Assembly: GCA_015501055.1 (NCBI GenBank)
Contig: JADNYV010000001.1
Location: 1,736,001-1,800,000, forward strand
From: Mucidula mucida
Taxonomy: Eukaryota; Basidiomycota; Agaricomycetes; Agaricales; Physalacriaceae
Reading direction: 5' to 3'
Length of the DNA: 64,000 bases
Translations under genes and position numbers: made by a program
Notes under the pieces: model-generated
The model's input: only the letters and a program-made list of their open reading frames with translations
Database searches by the model: none
Told to the model about the DNA's origin: nothing
Part shown: in pieces, positions 36,801 to 49,697 of the stretch
How positions within the stretch are numbered: the stretch's first letter is position 1
Layout of the letters: each line of letters opens with the position of its first letter

Positions 36801-39352
36801 CAATGTCCGTCCCTCTTTGTTTGCGCGCGCTATAATCTGGTTTACCTCAATTAGGATGGTCAAAGAAATCGAGCAGTCTCTCTAGATGTCCGCGCAGATG
36901 GTCATAAGCAAGTGCTCACGATAACGAACTACAACGCTCAGTACAGTCTCTATAAGCCGAAGTCTAAATCGCCCAGCGGATCGATTTCACGCCAGGACAC
37001 TATATCCAGCAGTGCTGAAGCGTTCGAGGCTATCACAGAGGAGGATGTACCTAGCTTCGGTTTCGACATCAACTTTGCTGGCATCGGCATCTCTCTCGTC
37101 AATAAGCGACTCATCGAAGTTGTCTACATATCTATGAACTCTTTGACTTTTGGTTACACCAACAGCTCCGTCGCCCAGACCGTAAACCTGGCTTGCGGTA
37201 CCCTCCAAATTGACAATCAGCTTCATGACGCTATATTCCCCGTCGTACTCCAGCCCACGCCGATTCCCAAAGAGTCGAATGGTGTATCGCCCCTTCCTAC
37301 CGTACAGGCGTCTGTAATTTGGTTAAATGACGATGGTGAGTTGATGTTTCGGCCGCCGTAAGTATTCGTTGCTCAGTGTCTTCTAGAGCATGGCGTGTTG
37401 TTCATCAAATATTGTTCGATTCTACTGCAGGCACTGACAATAGAAGCTGACGAGGATCTGCTTTTCTCAATCTATGAGCTTACGCAGATTCAGGGTGCAT
37501 CGTGGGAGGCAGACGCGGAAGAGTAAGCACGTCTGTCAGTAGCGCTAGGTGCTTCTAACCGTGCTTCAGCGTCCTCGTCAAGAACGCTGCCGAAATACCG
37601 GAACCCAAGGATATTGCTGTTGGTCAGGATCTTTACTTTGAGGTCCTCGAGCTGCAACCCATCAAACTCTCTCTTTCATTCATGCGAACTGAGCGAGTGA
37701 GCAGTGAAGAAAAGTACGTTGTCAACTACATCATTACAATGTTTCTTACATGCGCGTTAGGCTCAGCATCCGAAATCCGCTCGCAGTCGTTGTGAATGCT
37801 CTGACTATGACAGTCGGCAATATCAATGATGCGCCTCTGGAAATGAATGCCCTTGCTATCAAGGACATGCGTCTCAAAATGCCAGAGCTTCAAAGTCGCA
37901 TCATGTACCATTATCGACAAGATGTCCTCCGACAACTTTATCGTATCCTAGGCTCGGCGGACTTCATTGGAAATCCTGTTGGACTGTTCACAAATGTCAG
38001 TTCCGGTGTCGCGGATATCTTCTACGAGCCATTCAACGGAGTCGTCATGCATGGCAACAAAGAGCTCGGCATTGGCATAGCCAAAGTACAAATTTCTTCC
38101 TTACTATTCTAATCTTTCTCATTATTGGTGTAGGGAGCTGCAAGCTTCGTGAAGAAAACTGTATTTGGTGTAAGCGATAGTGTGACCAAGTTCACTAGCA
38201 GCGTCGGTAAAGGTCAGTGTCACCTTCCAAAGCTTTTTATCTTTTCATAACCTATCCTACACAAGGGTTGTCCGCTGCGACATTTGATTCCGAATATCAA
38301 GCTCGAAGGCGTATGAATCAACGTAGAAATAAACCTCGACATGCTATGTGCGGAGTTCTATTCACAACGCTGATTAATCTGACTTTATACATAGCTATGG
38401 TGTTGCTGCTGGAGGCGAAGCCTTCGCGAGTAGCGTTGCCAGTGCGATGGAAGGTGTTCTCGTTTGTCTTTCCTTCCAGCAGCGGTACGTTTGACTGATG
38501 AAACATAAATAGATGAAGCCCATCGAAGGCGCGGAATCTGGTGGTGCATTCGGATTCTTCAAAGGCGTCGGAAAAGGTGTCGTGGGGTAAGTTGTTTCCA
38601 AAAAACGTTGACCATGTCTAACAGGAACTGCTAGTGCTGTCACGAAACCAGTGGTTGGTGTTTTCGATTTGGCGTCGAATGTCTCTGAAGGTGAAAAAAA
38701 CGTGTTGTTCGTATTTTCGTTCTAATAGGAGCAGGTATACGCAATACCACTACCGTTTTCGACAATCCTGAGAAGGACCGAATGCGTCAGGTGCGCGGAT
38801 CTTTGCCATGCGGCTATTTCATCTGATGTTTTGCTTTAGCCTCGTCTGGTTCCTTCCGATGGTGTCTTAGCTGTGAGTTGAAGCAATGTGATGCCACAAA
38901 TCGAAGTTTGACCGTACATAACTCATAGCCTTATTCGTCTCGTGACGCTACTGGTCAGTATTGGATGCGGGATCTCAACAATGGAGTTTACCGAAAAGAA
39001 CACTATGTCGCACACTATAGTAAGTGTTACGCGTACGGTCGTTAGACTTTCATTGGAATTTCACTGAATTGTTTACCTCTCAGACTCTCCCGGCAGCGAT
39101 AATGTTGTGCTCTTGACGTCTTCGCGGGTCTTGTCATTGTGGTCGAAGAAGCTAAAGCTGGATTGGGATTTACCACTCACGGAAGTGCAGGGAGTAACTG
39201 TAGAAGACACCGGCATTCGCTTCGCTCACAAAGCTGGCAAGGAACACGACAAGTTCGTGTTCATCCCGGACAAGTCTTCGCAGAGCTGGTTCTTCGAAAG
39301 GGTCGCCGGTGTTGTACGGTCTTTCAATGTTAAACGTAGAATGGAGGCGTAA
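27849..39352 (+). CDS. VPS13: VPS13 bridge-type lipid transfer protein
   Basis: The longest gene here: 11.5 kb with some 30 short introns, about 3,000 residues, as expected for Vps13. It moves phospholipids in bulk between organelles at contact sites. The chorein N-terminus reads MWWLDPGKEVLNV-LFNRIL, APYVENLDLNQTQYGIGQG-Q, LTLRNLTLKKGALDKFRLP and WMNLGNQPVEILIEDVYIL. Further on: TVKNIHVRYEDKLSVPG, the repeating beta-groove region, FDGFRLVLIGDMHEQP (about 33850), a VAB/SHR-BD region of repeated beta modules at about 34300-36900 (YRIRNRTGSPVFVWSDDDG, SLKLRAPLELENLLPYNLQY), the APT1-like section and amphipathic helices near 37900-38700 (GLFTNVSSGVADIFYEPFNG), and a C-terminal PH-like domain (YWMRDLNNGVYRKEHYVAHY). 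The end is KRRMEA. A Trp-rich stretch SWSSWIWGSS lies near 29640. No break was seen. Confidence 0.95.
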
Positions 39353-39557
39353 TACCTATTGTTATGGAAATTTGAAATGTAGAATGGATCGATACGCCAA
39401 GATGTGTATAGTAGTAGTTTGTATGTACATTTTCGCAAATAGAGAAATAAGATATACGCATAATTGACAGCAACCACTGATCAGAGCATGGACAACCCAA
39501 GATATATGTACATACAATCAGGAAGAAATAATCAATTTGAAGTGTCCAAGTTCCGCC

Positions 39558-42500
39558 TTACACAACTGTGCTTGCACTGGATCCACGTTCCCGACCCATC
39601 CTGGTGAAGGGGGCAGCGGGTTTGCCAAAGTCATCAGGTAGCTCATGCAGCACCTTTTCTTGATCGCTGGCGTCTCTGATCTGCGGACCATGATTGCTAT
39701 CGAAACTACCATAGCTTCCCCGAGGGCTGGCTGAGTACGCGCTCTGGAAGTCGGTGTCGGAATCGTCGGTGGCACTGGCGGTCACGGGTGTAAGACCGGG
39801 CGTACTGGGTGTCTGCTGGGGCGTAGGTACGGGACGCATGGCGCTGAGCGATGCACCAGAGGCAATTTTCCTAACAGCGACCGGCTCTGGTGTACTCTGT
39901 TCATCGCGACTGACATCAGAAATGGACCCTCTGGTTGGCGTCGCGCTTCCTGGGTCAATAGGCTTCACGAAAGTAGTACGCGAAGGGGTAGCCTCATCTG
40001 CGGTATGTCCAGCTTTGCTGGTTTGGGACGAGGAGGCCGTCCCGCTCCGCTTCCTTTGCTTGTGGGAAGCCTTACGGACACGGGCACCAGAGGGAGGCCG
40101 CGATGGAATCGGAATGGTTTCGGAGTATTCTTCTTCACTAGCGTCGGATACTTGTCTTCGCCACTGTTGTGCACGACGGTCACGATCAGAGGTGAGAGCA
40201 TTCTCTAGCTATGACATCTATGAGCGACAATGATTGCGATAGCTTGAAGACACTGACCTTCTGCTGAATCTCCAAAACCTTCTGCGCAATCTTGTCGCTC
40301 TGTAACGTGATTCCTTCATCAACCGCGTTCATGTTGTCCTGAGGAAGGTCCGCTTCTGTCGCCGAGAACCGTTTCTTCTTAGTGGTAGTCGCGTCAGCTT
40401 CCTCTTCCGGGTCCTCTTCAATCGTCCCAGTTTCCCTTTCCACCTTCTCCATAACAGGACGCTCCAAGCCGTCCGACTCATACGATTCTGCCAGAGTCGA
40501 CTCTGTTCCGATAGACCGAAGGTGCCGCGTTTTACCAGCGTCACTGCACGGCGCGAACGCGGTGTCGAGAATGAGGACAGGCGACTATTGGGACGAGAGC
40601 TCCCGTAGTCTGACTCATCCATGCCCATAGTCATAGACATCAATGCCCTCTCAATCTGAGCTTCGACTTCGGCAATCATCTCGGCGCGCTCCTGTTCCAT
40701 CTTATCCATAGTGTCCTTCATAGTCTCCAATTCCAACATAGCATCCTTGTGTGCATTTTCGGTATCTTTCAATTCTGCAAAGCATGTCAACCAACTGCAC
40801 CAGCGTAACGGGAAGGGACTCACGATTCTGTAACTTAGATTTCTCCACAGCAGTCAAAGTAACTAGACCAGATAACCGTTTCGTTTCGCGCTGCTCCTTG
40901 TTGATCTTCGCCCTCAACTGATTTGCCTCGGCACTTAGCTTCTCAGCATACTGTTCAAATGTCACGAATTTGTCCCGCCATAGATCACTTTCAGTCATCA
41001 GGAAATTCAAACGACGCGACAAGCGACCGATCTTAGTTTCAAGGTCGTCCCGAGCGTCGACGAACGCGGTAGCCCGCTTGCGAATTGAGAGCTGAATGAG
41101 TTGCTCAGCGGCAGTGAGTTGTGGAGGTCGCTTGACACTTCCAAACATGCCAATCCGTTTGAGGAACGACGGTTTCTTGTACTGCACGGCTTGAGCAACG
41201 AATCATGGTAACTTGACGAACATACCCTGTCTTGGAGGACGCTGTCAAACGCCTGGATGATACGCGTAGAATGCCACCAGTCGGGTGCTTTGATCTGGTC
41301 GGCAACTGCAGCAGAGGATGCACCACGCTTCGCCTGGATCTTGCATACCGGCCGGAAACGTCCAGCAGGGAACGCTTCCTTGAACTCGCTAATGAAGCTG
41401 AGGAAGTTGGTACAACAGTGTTGTTATGAGGGCTTACCTAGGCACCGAATGATCTGGATGATAATGAGATTCGAAGGCAGATAACAATCGTTGTCTGTAT
41501 TTTTCCCGTTGTTGTTTCGTCGAAACAACGTTGGGCGGCGGTGAAGGGCAACTCCTATAGAGCAATGAGTATTTTAGAAGAGAAATTCATGAAGCCTACT
41601 AACACGTAGTTGATATCCCTCATCATGTTATCAGTCAACAAACTTCAAGAAATGACGCTTCACTCACAGATCGCAGACACAGATTTCGGCGGCAGGGCGG
41701 ATACTGTAACGCGCTTCAGTGGCCAAACCCATGATCCACGGGCCGGGATCATCGATGTAAATTTTGGCGTCGCGGGAATGCACAGCCGGGAGTGCAATAC
41801 CATTCCAACCTCGAAGCTCAACCAAGTACTTAATCGTGAGAACGGCAATCTGCGGGCAATTAATAACGTCGCACTGGGAATAGACGAGAAAACACGTACA
41901 CCAAGCATCGCCGGATGGCGAGAGAAGAAAAGAATACGACCAGTCGGGGACAAAGCAATCTAGAAACTATCAGCTCCACCTTCCATATGAACCGTGAATT
42001 ATTGCATACTTCGCAGATGGTCAGGATATTGTCGATATTCAGACACTTGAACAGTGGCCACATGGTGAAATTGATGTCCACCAATCCTTTCCCAAAGTCC
42101 AAGCCACCGGGAAAACGAGCAATGACCTCGAGACTGGATTCATTGCTTTCACCTTTGGGACTGGCATCGAGTTTGATGAGATCACCAGCGCGAGGTGCAG
42201 GATGAGCAAGAATTTTCGAGATCTGCAGGGTGTGCGATTGAACATCCTTCGAGAAACGCGCCCACGAAAGAGTCAAGTAGTCGCGCATTAAGTCGTAGAC
42301 CGGATGCCGTGAGACGAGAGCTATCATCACATGTGAGTAAACTCAATAGAAGATTAAAGCAGACTCACTCAATGCATACGGCAGCCAAAAGACGGTATCG
42401 CCCGGCAAGAATAGAGTACTCTCGCCAGGAGTGTGCCCGACGGTACTAGCGACCTCAAAGTCACTTTCGCTCATAGCGCCTTCGTTTTCCGTCTCACAAT

Positions 42501-43877
42501 CAGTCTCGGCATCGGCCCAAGGACCGCGCGCGCTTTTTCTCGCGCTTCGTCGTGCCTGGATGCTGGGATCGGCATCGCTACCGACGCCGCCAACATCGGC
42601 ACGGAGATTCTTAATCCGTGACGCTACAAGGGACTGTGATGACTCTTTGCGCGATCGTCCCGCTTCCAATGTGCGGCGAATAGCGGTACTACGTTCAGCG
42701 TCCGCATGAGACCAGACCGTTAGACAGACCCCATGGTAAGTGACAGTACTGCCCACCGCACTATTGTCAGGTGTAGCCGCGGCTGCGGGAGCATGCGACC
42801 CATGACCAAGTAGACTTGGTGGGCCTAGATAGCTCGATGAAGGGCGAACAAAGGGGTCGTCGCTGTAAGGATAATTGAAAGTGGCAGCTGAAGATCTATT
42901 ATCGGTGCCTGACAGAACAGAAGCACGAAGAAGGTCTCCAGAGGGCGAAGGCGCGAGAGGCGTGTTAGGCGCAGGAAGCGTAAAAGTAAATGTGTGAATA
43001 GTCGAAGCTGGCTGTAACGTAGAAGCAATAACTTCGACTTCACGAGTGAAAGAGAGCTGTAATTAACAGAAGGTAAGCACGCGTGCATAATGTTGGGTAG
43101 TGGCGGGGAATATACCTTGAGCGCCTTGGACAGCATTTTGCCGACCTCTTGTTTGCTAAGCGCGCCGGCACCCTTGAGGATCTCTTCGCTTTTACCGCGT
43201 TTCTTTTTCTTGCCACCACCTGCGCCAGGGCTAACTGTGCTACCAAGAACCTCTGGACGCCACCAGCGGCTAACGGCGCCGTCGCTGTGATGGAGGCCAA
43301 GGACGGAGTCAGGGTCGGCAAGTGTCCAGGTGTGGGGAGACTTTGGGAGACCAGAGACGACATAGAGAGAAGTCAGAGGAGAAGTTGGAGTAAAGGAGGG
43401 TGAGGGCAGGCCGTCGCGGGCAGAACGAGTGGAGACGATGGAAGTGCGAGTCGAGGCAGGAATTGGCTCCATGCTTTTGCGATGCTTAATACCGAGAATA
43501 CGGGAGGCCTTGTCGGCGCGGAGCTGGGCGAGGGAGAGAGACTCTGATTGGGACTGGCCGACGGGGGCGCTGACGGTAATATAGTCTAGCTCATCTGCGA
43601 GGCCGTCTTTGCCCTCGTCGTGGTCGGTGGGAGAGGGGGGCCTGCCGTGACCAACAGAGATATTGATGATCGGACTAGCTGCTGCCGAAGGGATTTCCTC
43701 CTTTTTGGGAGGTCCTCGATGGCCAAAGCTGGTGTTGTGAGTCTTGCCCTTGGAAGGCGTAAAACGCGACCGTCTCTCGCCAAGTGACTGGTCCGAGAAC
43801 CGAGACCTGAGCAGGACGTCGTCTCCACGGCTCGACACGCTCCCTGTCGCAGAAGGGCGCCGATGGATAGTCGACAT
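39558..43877 (-). CDS. Tripartite DENN-domain protein with coiled-coil C-terminus
   Basis: ATG at 43877 (MSTIHRRPSATGSVSSRGDD), stop at 39558. The N-terminal 300 residues are Ser/Pro-rich with the uDENN part embedded (TVTYHGVCLTVWSHADAERS, DTVFWLPYAL, LVSRHPVYDLMRDYLTL). The core cDENN domain has IALSPTGRILFFSRHPAMLG, KYLVELRGWNGIALPAVHSR, DAKIYIDDPGPWIMG. The dDENN part follows (WHSTRIIQAFD). The C-terminal third is coiled coil (LETKIGRLSRRLNFLMTESD, ENAHKDAMLELETMKDTMDK) and then Ser/Thr/Pro-rich. DENN domains are Rab GDP-GTP exchange factors; which Rab is acted on cannot be told. About seven introns. An inserted disordered stretch splits uDENN. A TATAAG lies 154 bp upstream. Confidence 0.85.
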
Positions 43878-44030
43878 TCTTCGCGACGACACTGTTTACG
43901 TTACACCCGTCGGCAGCGAACGCGCACTGTAAGAAACGAGTGGACAGAGCAGCAGCTATGCTGCCGCAGACAGAGAATGGCTGATACAAGACTAATACAA
44001 AGGAGAAGCTGATAGCTTTGACCCTGAATA

Positions 44031-44036
44031 CTTATA
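44031..44036 (-). promoter_or_regulatory. Possible TATA box of the DENN gene
   Basis: TATAAG on the minus strand, 154 bp upstream of the ATG at 43877, inside the 371-bp spacer to the NIPA gene. Confidence 0.35.
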
Positions 44037-44248
44037 AGGGTGTCCTGAAATTTTACCCATCGCCTAATATTTGTCGTTCCTCAACTTCTCTGATTTCGGA
44101 TTCCAGCAGTTTGGTCCCATATCCACGCGCACATCTCCTGAAAGTCAAAATATTCAAGTTGTAGCCATTAAGATCGCGATCACGTGGTATAAACAGTAAA
44201 TTATGGTAGTATAAGATGCAGCGATGTCTGTAGAATATGACCCGAAAC

Positions 44249-46255
44249 TCAAGCATTTCGCCTGAATGTCCTTCGCAGCCATTCCCACCGACCAGGTCCT
44301 TTCCCTTTCCCCTTTCCTGCGCTCGTAGGAAGTCCATCAACAGAATCTTCCATCCCATCAGCAGGGTCTTGGCTGTCAGTGTTCCTCCGCACATCACCTT
44401 CACTGACAGTCCTCCGTCGTGCGGCCATAAGTCCAGGCACTGCGTCGTAACCGCTTTCGCTGGTGTCAACAGGTCGTCCTAGCAAGGTACTCACTCTTCG
44501 CCTCCGTTCACGGGGAACAATCGCAAATCCAGGACTTGTCGCCGCCAATCCGATCTGGAAGCCAGCTCCAGCCAGCGTCGAAACTGTGTTTCGGGCAGGA
44601 AGCGGAGGCGACAGCTCAATGTGGGAATGCGACGGAGCCCGTTGGTGATGGCGTCGCATAGACGACGAAATTTGTTCGTCGATTGCAGATCTTCTTCGAC
44701 GAGAGGATACGGTGAAGGTAGGACTGCGAGGACCTTCGGGGACCGAAATCGTCGAAGATGGAGGCAAAGGATGTTCTAAACTCAGATCAAGACCCAGGCT
44801 GCTACCTGACGGCGGTGCCATTATGGGCTCTGAGCGTGAACCCCACTCCAATTGATGGGTTTCGGAGTTTGGGCTGTCGCCTAGGTGTGAGCTAGTGTGT
44901 AGATCTTCCAACATCTCTTCGTCGGGTTCTTCACTCCAGCTGTCTGCATCGCCCTCGCCAGACTGAATGCTCACTACCCAGACTCCGCCTAGAAGGATGA
45001 CGATTCCAAGGCTCACAAGACCAAGATGTAGTGGTGGGATGAGGGCAAATTGGTCGAAATACACCAAACCGTTCAGGATCGAGGACAGATTATAGAAACA
45101 GAATGCAGCTAGAAAAGGGCTTAAGGTCATCGTTTTAAAAACTGTTACCACTTACAAGGACACACAAGCGTCGGGTTGGCGAGAATCAAGGCTTTATGTA
45201 GATACCCGAGCTGTAACAGTGCAAACACTACTAGGGCAAGCAAGAGCATCCACGCTTGCCATCGCCAAAACTGGTTGTCTCCGGCCAGTGTTAATAACAG
45301 GAGTTCAGTGCCGCTTTTAGCGAACAGCAGGCACATTCCGGATAGGATCCCAGAGAAGGACGCATAGGAGATGGCGACGATGAGGCGTGTTCGAGTTGTC
45401 GCGCGAAGAATATTGTTCGGTGTAGGCTCATTATTTGCCTTGCGGTCTAACAATGGGGTTCTTTCTGTCGTGATCGTTTCCGCGAGGTCGGTCACGCCAG
45501 TTATCAAAATGGAAGGATCGTTTGCATGCAATGAAGGAGACTGAGGTGGAGAAGCTGGTAGCGAGTTGGACATTTTGATGCGACGATGCATTGAATATTC
45601 TGCTATATGAGTCTGGACGTATCCAAATCAGATCATTGTTGACATTAGAATGAAGCACGTACGATGACGAGGCTGACGACCACGAATACACCCAGAATGG
45701 AGAAGTAGACGATGAATGCTGGTCTCCGGAACAATTCAAGAAGGTCTTCTAAAGATCGGGTAGGCTCTGGTACGATACCGAATATAGCAATGAGGACGGC
45801 ACCGCCTGCAATGAGCAGAGTGCCAAGGATCATCCAAGGGGAAAACACGTCGCCGAGGAGGAGACGTGCAAAGAATGCGTTCCATAACAGAGACACCGCG
45901 CCTAGCGGGGCGAGAATAACGACGGGAAGTGATGCTATTTGCACGAAGGATCCGAGGACATTTGAGGAAATGAAAATGGCAAAGCCTAGCAACCATAGTC
46001 TAAAGCACGGTTAGCAGTAAAATGAACGAATAATGATGGGTATACAGACGGTCTCCGTGTCTCTGCCTTCTGGGCGTGGTCAGGCAAGCGTTGATTAAGA
46101 ACATGGCTCTTCCGCTGAATCGTAAGACCAAGAGACTGGACGAAGGATGCTAACAGGCCAATGACGATACCCAAAGGTATGGATATAGTGGTTTGGCCAA
46201 TAGCTGTCGCACTTATCGACTCAAAGGAAAGGTGTTGACCAGCCTCATGTCTCAT
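44249..46255 (-). CDS. NIPA-type magnesium transporter (DUF803)
   Basis: ATG at 46255 (MRHEAGQHLSFESISATAIG), stop at 44249. Membrane helices: PLGIVIGLLASFVQSLGLTI (first), FAIFISSNVLGSFVQIASLP, APLGAVSLLWNAFFARLLLG, WMILGTLLIAGGAVLIAIFG, VYFSILGVFVVVSLVI, then a hydrophilic loop of about 70 residues, then SYASFSGILSGMCLLFAKSG, WMLLLALVVFALLQLGYLHK, FYNLSSILNGLVYFDQFALI and SLGIVILLGGVWVVSI. This nine-helix drug/metabolite-type layout with APLGAVSLLWNA is the NIPA family. The loop carries ERTPLL, an acidic dileucine sorting motif, so an endosomal or vacuolar location is possible. A 200-residue Ser/Arg-rich cytosolic tail follows. About four introns. Confidence 0.88.
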
Positions 46256-46428
46256 CGGGCTGGTGGGAGATGGTGGTAGTCAAAGTAAGGAAATCGATGA
46301 CGTACAAGCTGCTGTTGTCGAACAAATCATTCAGAAAGGGAGGGAATGCGCTACGATACAGTTCTTGATGCTAGTGAATACAGTTGACTTGACTATAGTA
46401 CATAATTATGTTATCTAACTTCAAGTGT

Positions 46429-49400
46429 CTAGTCCATTTCCTCAACCTTGATTTCGTCGTCGTCATCATAATCCACATCCATGTACATGTCATCCATCTC
46501 CATCCCTTCGTGATTCGGAATGACATTGAGTCGATTGTGCGGTCCGTCATGGCGAACTTGTACAACCTCTCCATCACGAACACGGTCGGAGAGGATCAAC
46601 ATCGACAGTGGGTTGAGGAGCTCGCTTTGGATGGAACGGTTCAACGGCCGGGCTCCATATATCGGCGAGTAGCCGACAGACATGAGATACTCCTTGGCCA
46701 TGTTGTCTATGTCAAGAGTGATCTTCCTCTCCGCCAATCGCTCCTCGACTTCCTTAAGTCGAATGTCCACAATTTTCAAGACATGTTTCCTAGAAAGAGC
46801 ACGCTAAAACTGAAGTCAGAAAGAACAACAAGCATCAAGCCGAAACATACTCACGAAGACGATGATTTCATCTACTCGGTTCACGAATTCGGGAGGAAAA
46901 TGACTCTGTATGGCGCCCATGACAAGTTGACGAGTTTGAGGCTTGACTGGTCCCTCGCCCATGTCATTAAGATAGGCAGCACCAAGGTTGGATGTCATAA
47001 TGATAACAGCTAGAAAACGAAGGGTCAGATGAATGCCAAGCGAGACTTCCTGAGAAACTTACTGTTTCGAAAATCAACGACTCTCCCTTGACCGTCGGTA
47101 AGTCGACCATCATCGAGAACTTGTAAGAACAGTGTAACGAATTCGCGGGAAGCCTTCTCAATCTCATCGATGAGGACGATGCTGTAAGGCTTGCGACGTA
47201 TGTACTCGGTCAACTGACCACCCTGGTCGTGGCCAACGTATCCTGGAGGTGCACCGATTAACCGTGCAATGGAATGCTTCTCAGAATACTCCGAGCCATC
47301 GACACGGATCATAGCATCGGCGGAGTCGAAGAGTAGCGTTGCAAGCTAGAAAAGATGATTAGCAACGTTGAAAAGCAAAATAAAGCTGCACTTTACAGTT
47401 TTGGCCATCAAGGTTTTACCGGTTCCCGAAGGTCCTGCCATCAAGAAGCTGGCAATAGGTCTTGACGGGTTCGACAAACCGCTCCTGGAGAGCCGGATGG
47501 CATTGGCGACAGCCTTAACAGCCTCGTTCTGCCCAACGACACTCTCTGAGAGAACCTTCTCCATGCGCAAGAGTTTCTCCCGCTCAGTGGACATCAAACG
47601 TGTTACGGGAATGGAAGTCCAACGAGCAACGATTTCAGCAATTTGTTCGGGGGTGACTACATCATTTCCCGTTCCTGCAGAGTCCTCTGCAGCTTTTTTC
47701 GCTTCCAACTTTTCGAGACGCGATTGCAAGTCGGGAATGGCGTAATATTTGAGGTCGGAGGCCGTGGCAAGATCATATCTGTAAATCCAGGTCAGGAGAA
47801 GGCACTGACGAAACTAATATATGGACTGCTCACTTTCTCTCCGCTTCTTCTGCCTTCGAGCTCAAGGCGTCTATCTTCTTCCGTATGTCATTGATCTCAT
47901 CGCCCCTCTTCTTCTCGTTCTCATACGCAGCCTTCAAAGGCTGAAGAGTGTCCTCCACGTCTGCGATCGCCTTCTTTGCAAGTTTGAGACGTTCTTTACT
48001 GTCGGTATCCTTTTCGCGTTCTAGAGCATGGATTTCAATCTCAAGTTCCAACTTTCTGCGTTGCAACTTGTCAATCTCTTCCGGCTCTGTTTCGCGCGTG
48101 ACGCGGACACTGTGAATAGAAGTCAGAGCTTGATCACAGTTAAGGAAATAGCTACTCACCTAGCACATGCCTCGTCGACGAGATCGATAGCAGCGTCGGG
48201 AAGACGACGGGAAGTCAGATAACGGTGGGCCAGAGACGCAGCAGAAATCAGAGCGGGATCCTGTATCTTGACACCGTGATGCACTTCGTACTTCTCGCGA
48301 ATGCCCCGAAGTATACTGATGGTTTCGGGGACGGTCGGCTCGTTAATGATGACCTGAGCAAACCGACGTTCGAGAGCAGCGTCGGTTTCAATGTATTTCC
48401 TATACTCGGCCAAAGTTGTCGCCCCAATACAACGCAGCTTGCCACGAGCCAGTAGAGGCTTGAAAAGGTTGGCGGCATCCATACCTCCGCCTTCCGAGCC
48501 TCTGCCAGCCATGATCAAGTGCAATTCATCAATGAAGAGGATGACACCCGGTCCACCGTCCTCTGCTGCCTTCTCGACCTCGTTCAAGACCGATTTGATA
48601 CGCTCCTCGTATTCTCCTTTGTACTTGGCACCTGCCATCAGGGCACCCATATCGAGAGAGAAGAGGCGGCAGAAAAGGCTGGCGGGGACGTCACGCTTGA
48701 CGATACGTTGCGCGAGACCTTCGGCAATGGAAGTTTTGCCGACACCAGGTTCACCGATGAGAACTGGGTTATTCTTCGTCCTAAACAATTAAGGTTACTA
48801 TGATTAACGCGTCAAATTTGTGGAGGAACTCACCTTCGACACAGGATACGGATTGCCCTTCGGATTTCGTTATCCCGGCCTATAACGGGATCTATCTTGC
48901 CCTCCTCTGCTAACGCGGTCAAATCAACGGCGTACTTTTGCAAAGCATCGAAGCCTTGCTCAGCAGTTTTGGATTCGACACGACGATTGCCGCGAATTTG
49001 TTCGATGGCCGTTTTCAGTGTGGCTTCGGTGAGGCCAGCTTCTTTGAGGATCGGTGTTATAGACGAGTCCTTCAAAAGCGCAAGGAGTAGATGATCCTGG
49101 GCAATGTAGGAATCGTGCATGGTCTTTTGAAGACTTTGTGCTTCGCGCAAGACCTTGAGGGCCGCGGAGCTGAGTGAGGTTTCATCTGGCGGAGGGCTTT
49201 GGCTAGGAAGGCGGACGATGATCTTTTGCAAAGCGCGTTTAACGATAGCCTGCAGACAATTGGTTTAGTGTATAATTAGGCATCATCATACCGAGACTTA
49301 CCGGGTCAGCGCCTGCTTTAGTGATCACCGATGAGAATAACGAGTTTCCAGAGGATGTCGCTGCATCGCCTGAGCCCTCGTTGAGCAGAACAAAGGCGAT

Positions 49401-49552
49401 ATGCGCAGGGTGCACTAAGAACCCGTCAGGATACCTCAGGCGTAAACTAAAACTAAGCACGAACCTTGGGCATGGGCGTAGTCCTTCGCGAGTTGTATGG
49501 CTGTAGCCAAGGTCTCTTGTGTCTTGTCGGTAAAGTCAAAATTGCTAGCCAT
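46429..49552 (-). CDS. HSP104: Hsp104/ClpB disaggregase
   Basis: Hexameric AAA+ chaperone that threads aggregated proteins through its pore. The start [20 protein letters not shown] and lack of a presequence mark the cytosolic form rather than mitochondrial Hsp78. Clp_N repeats ([25 protein letters not shown]), then NBD1 with Walker [10 protein letters not shown], pore loop [13 protein letters not shown] and Walker B ILFIDELH. The coiled-coil M domain follows ([20 protein letters not shown], about 47820-48110). NBD2 has Walker A GPSGTGKT, pore loop [13 protein letters not shown] and Walker [11 protein letters not shown], then sensor text [13 protein letters not shown] and YGARPLNR. The acidic tail ends in EEMD. 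About nine introns. The upstream region has a TATA box and a heat-shock-like element. Confidence 0.95.
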
Positions 49553-49608
49553 GATAGTGTTGTAGAGTTTGGAATTTTATGCAGAAAGTTGCAGCAAGAG
49601 GGAGTGAA

Positions 49609-49614
49609 TTTATA
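49609..49614 (-). promoter_or_regulatory. TATA box of HSP104
   Basis: TATAAA on the minus strand, 57 bp upstream of the ATG at 49552. Confidence 0.5.
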
Positions 49615-49630
49615 CTTTCATTGCAGAGCG

Positions 49631-49697
49631 TTCGAGGATCTTCCATAAGGCTCTCCACTCGCCGAGCACGTTGACGTCAAAATCAGGTCGCCACGTG
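49631..49697 (-). promoter_or_regulatory. Stress-type promoter elements upstream of HSP104
   Basis: Within 70 bp: TTCGAGGATCTTC (49631-49643), a three-unit heat-shock element TTCnnGAAnnTTC with one mismatch in the middle unit; TGACGTCA (49672-49679), a perfect ATF/CREB palindrome; and CACGTG (49692-49697), an E-box. A CCCCT stress element occurs at 49803-49807. Binding is inferred from these known consensus sites only. Confidence 0.5.
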
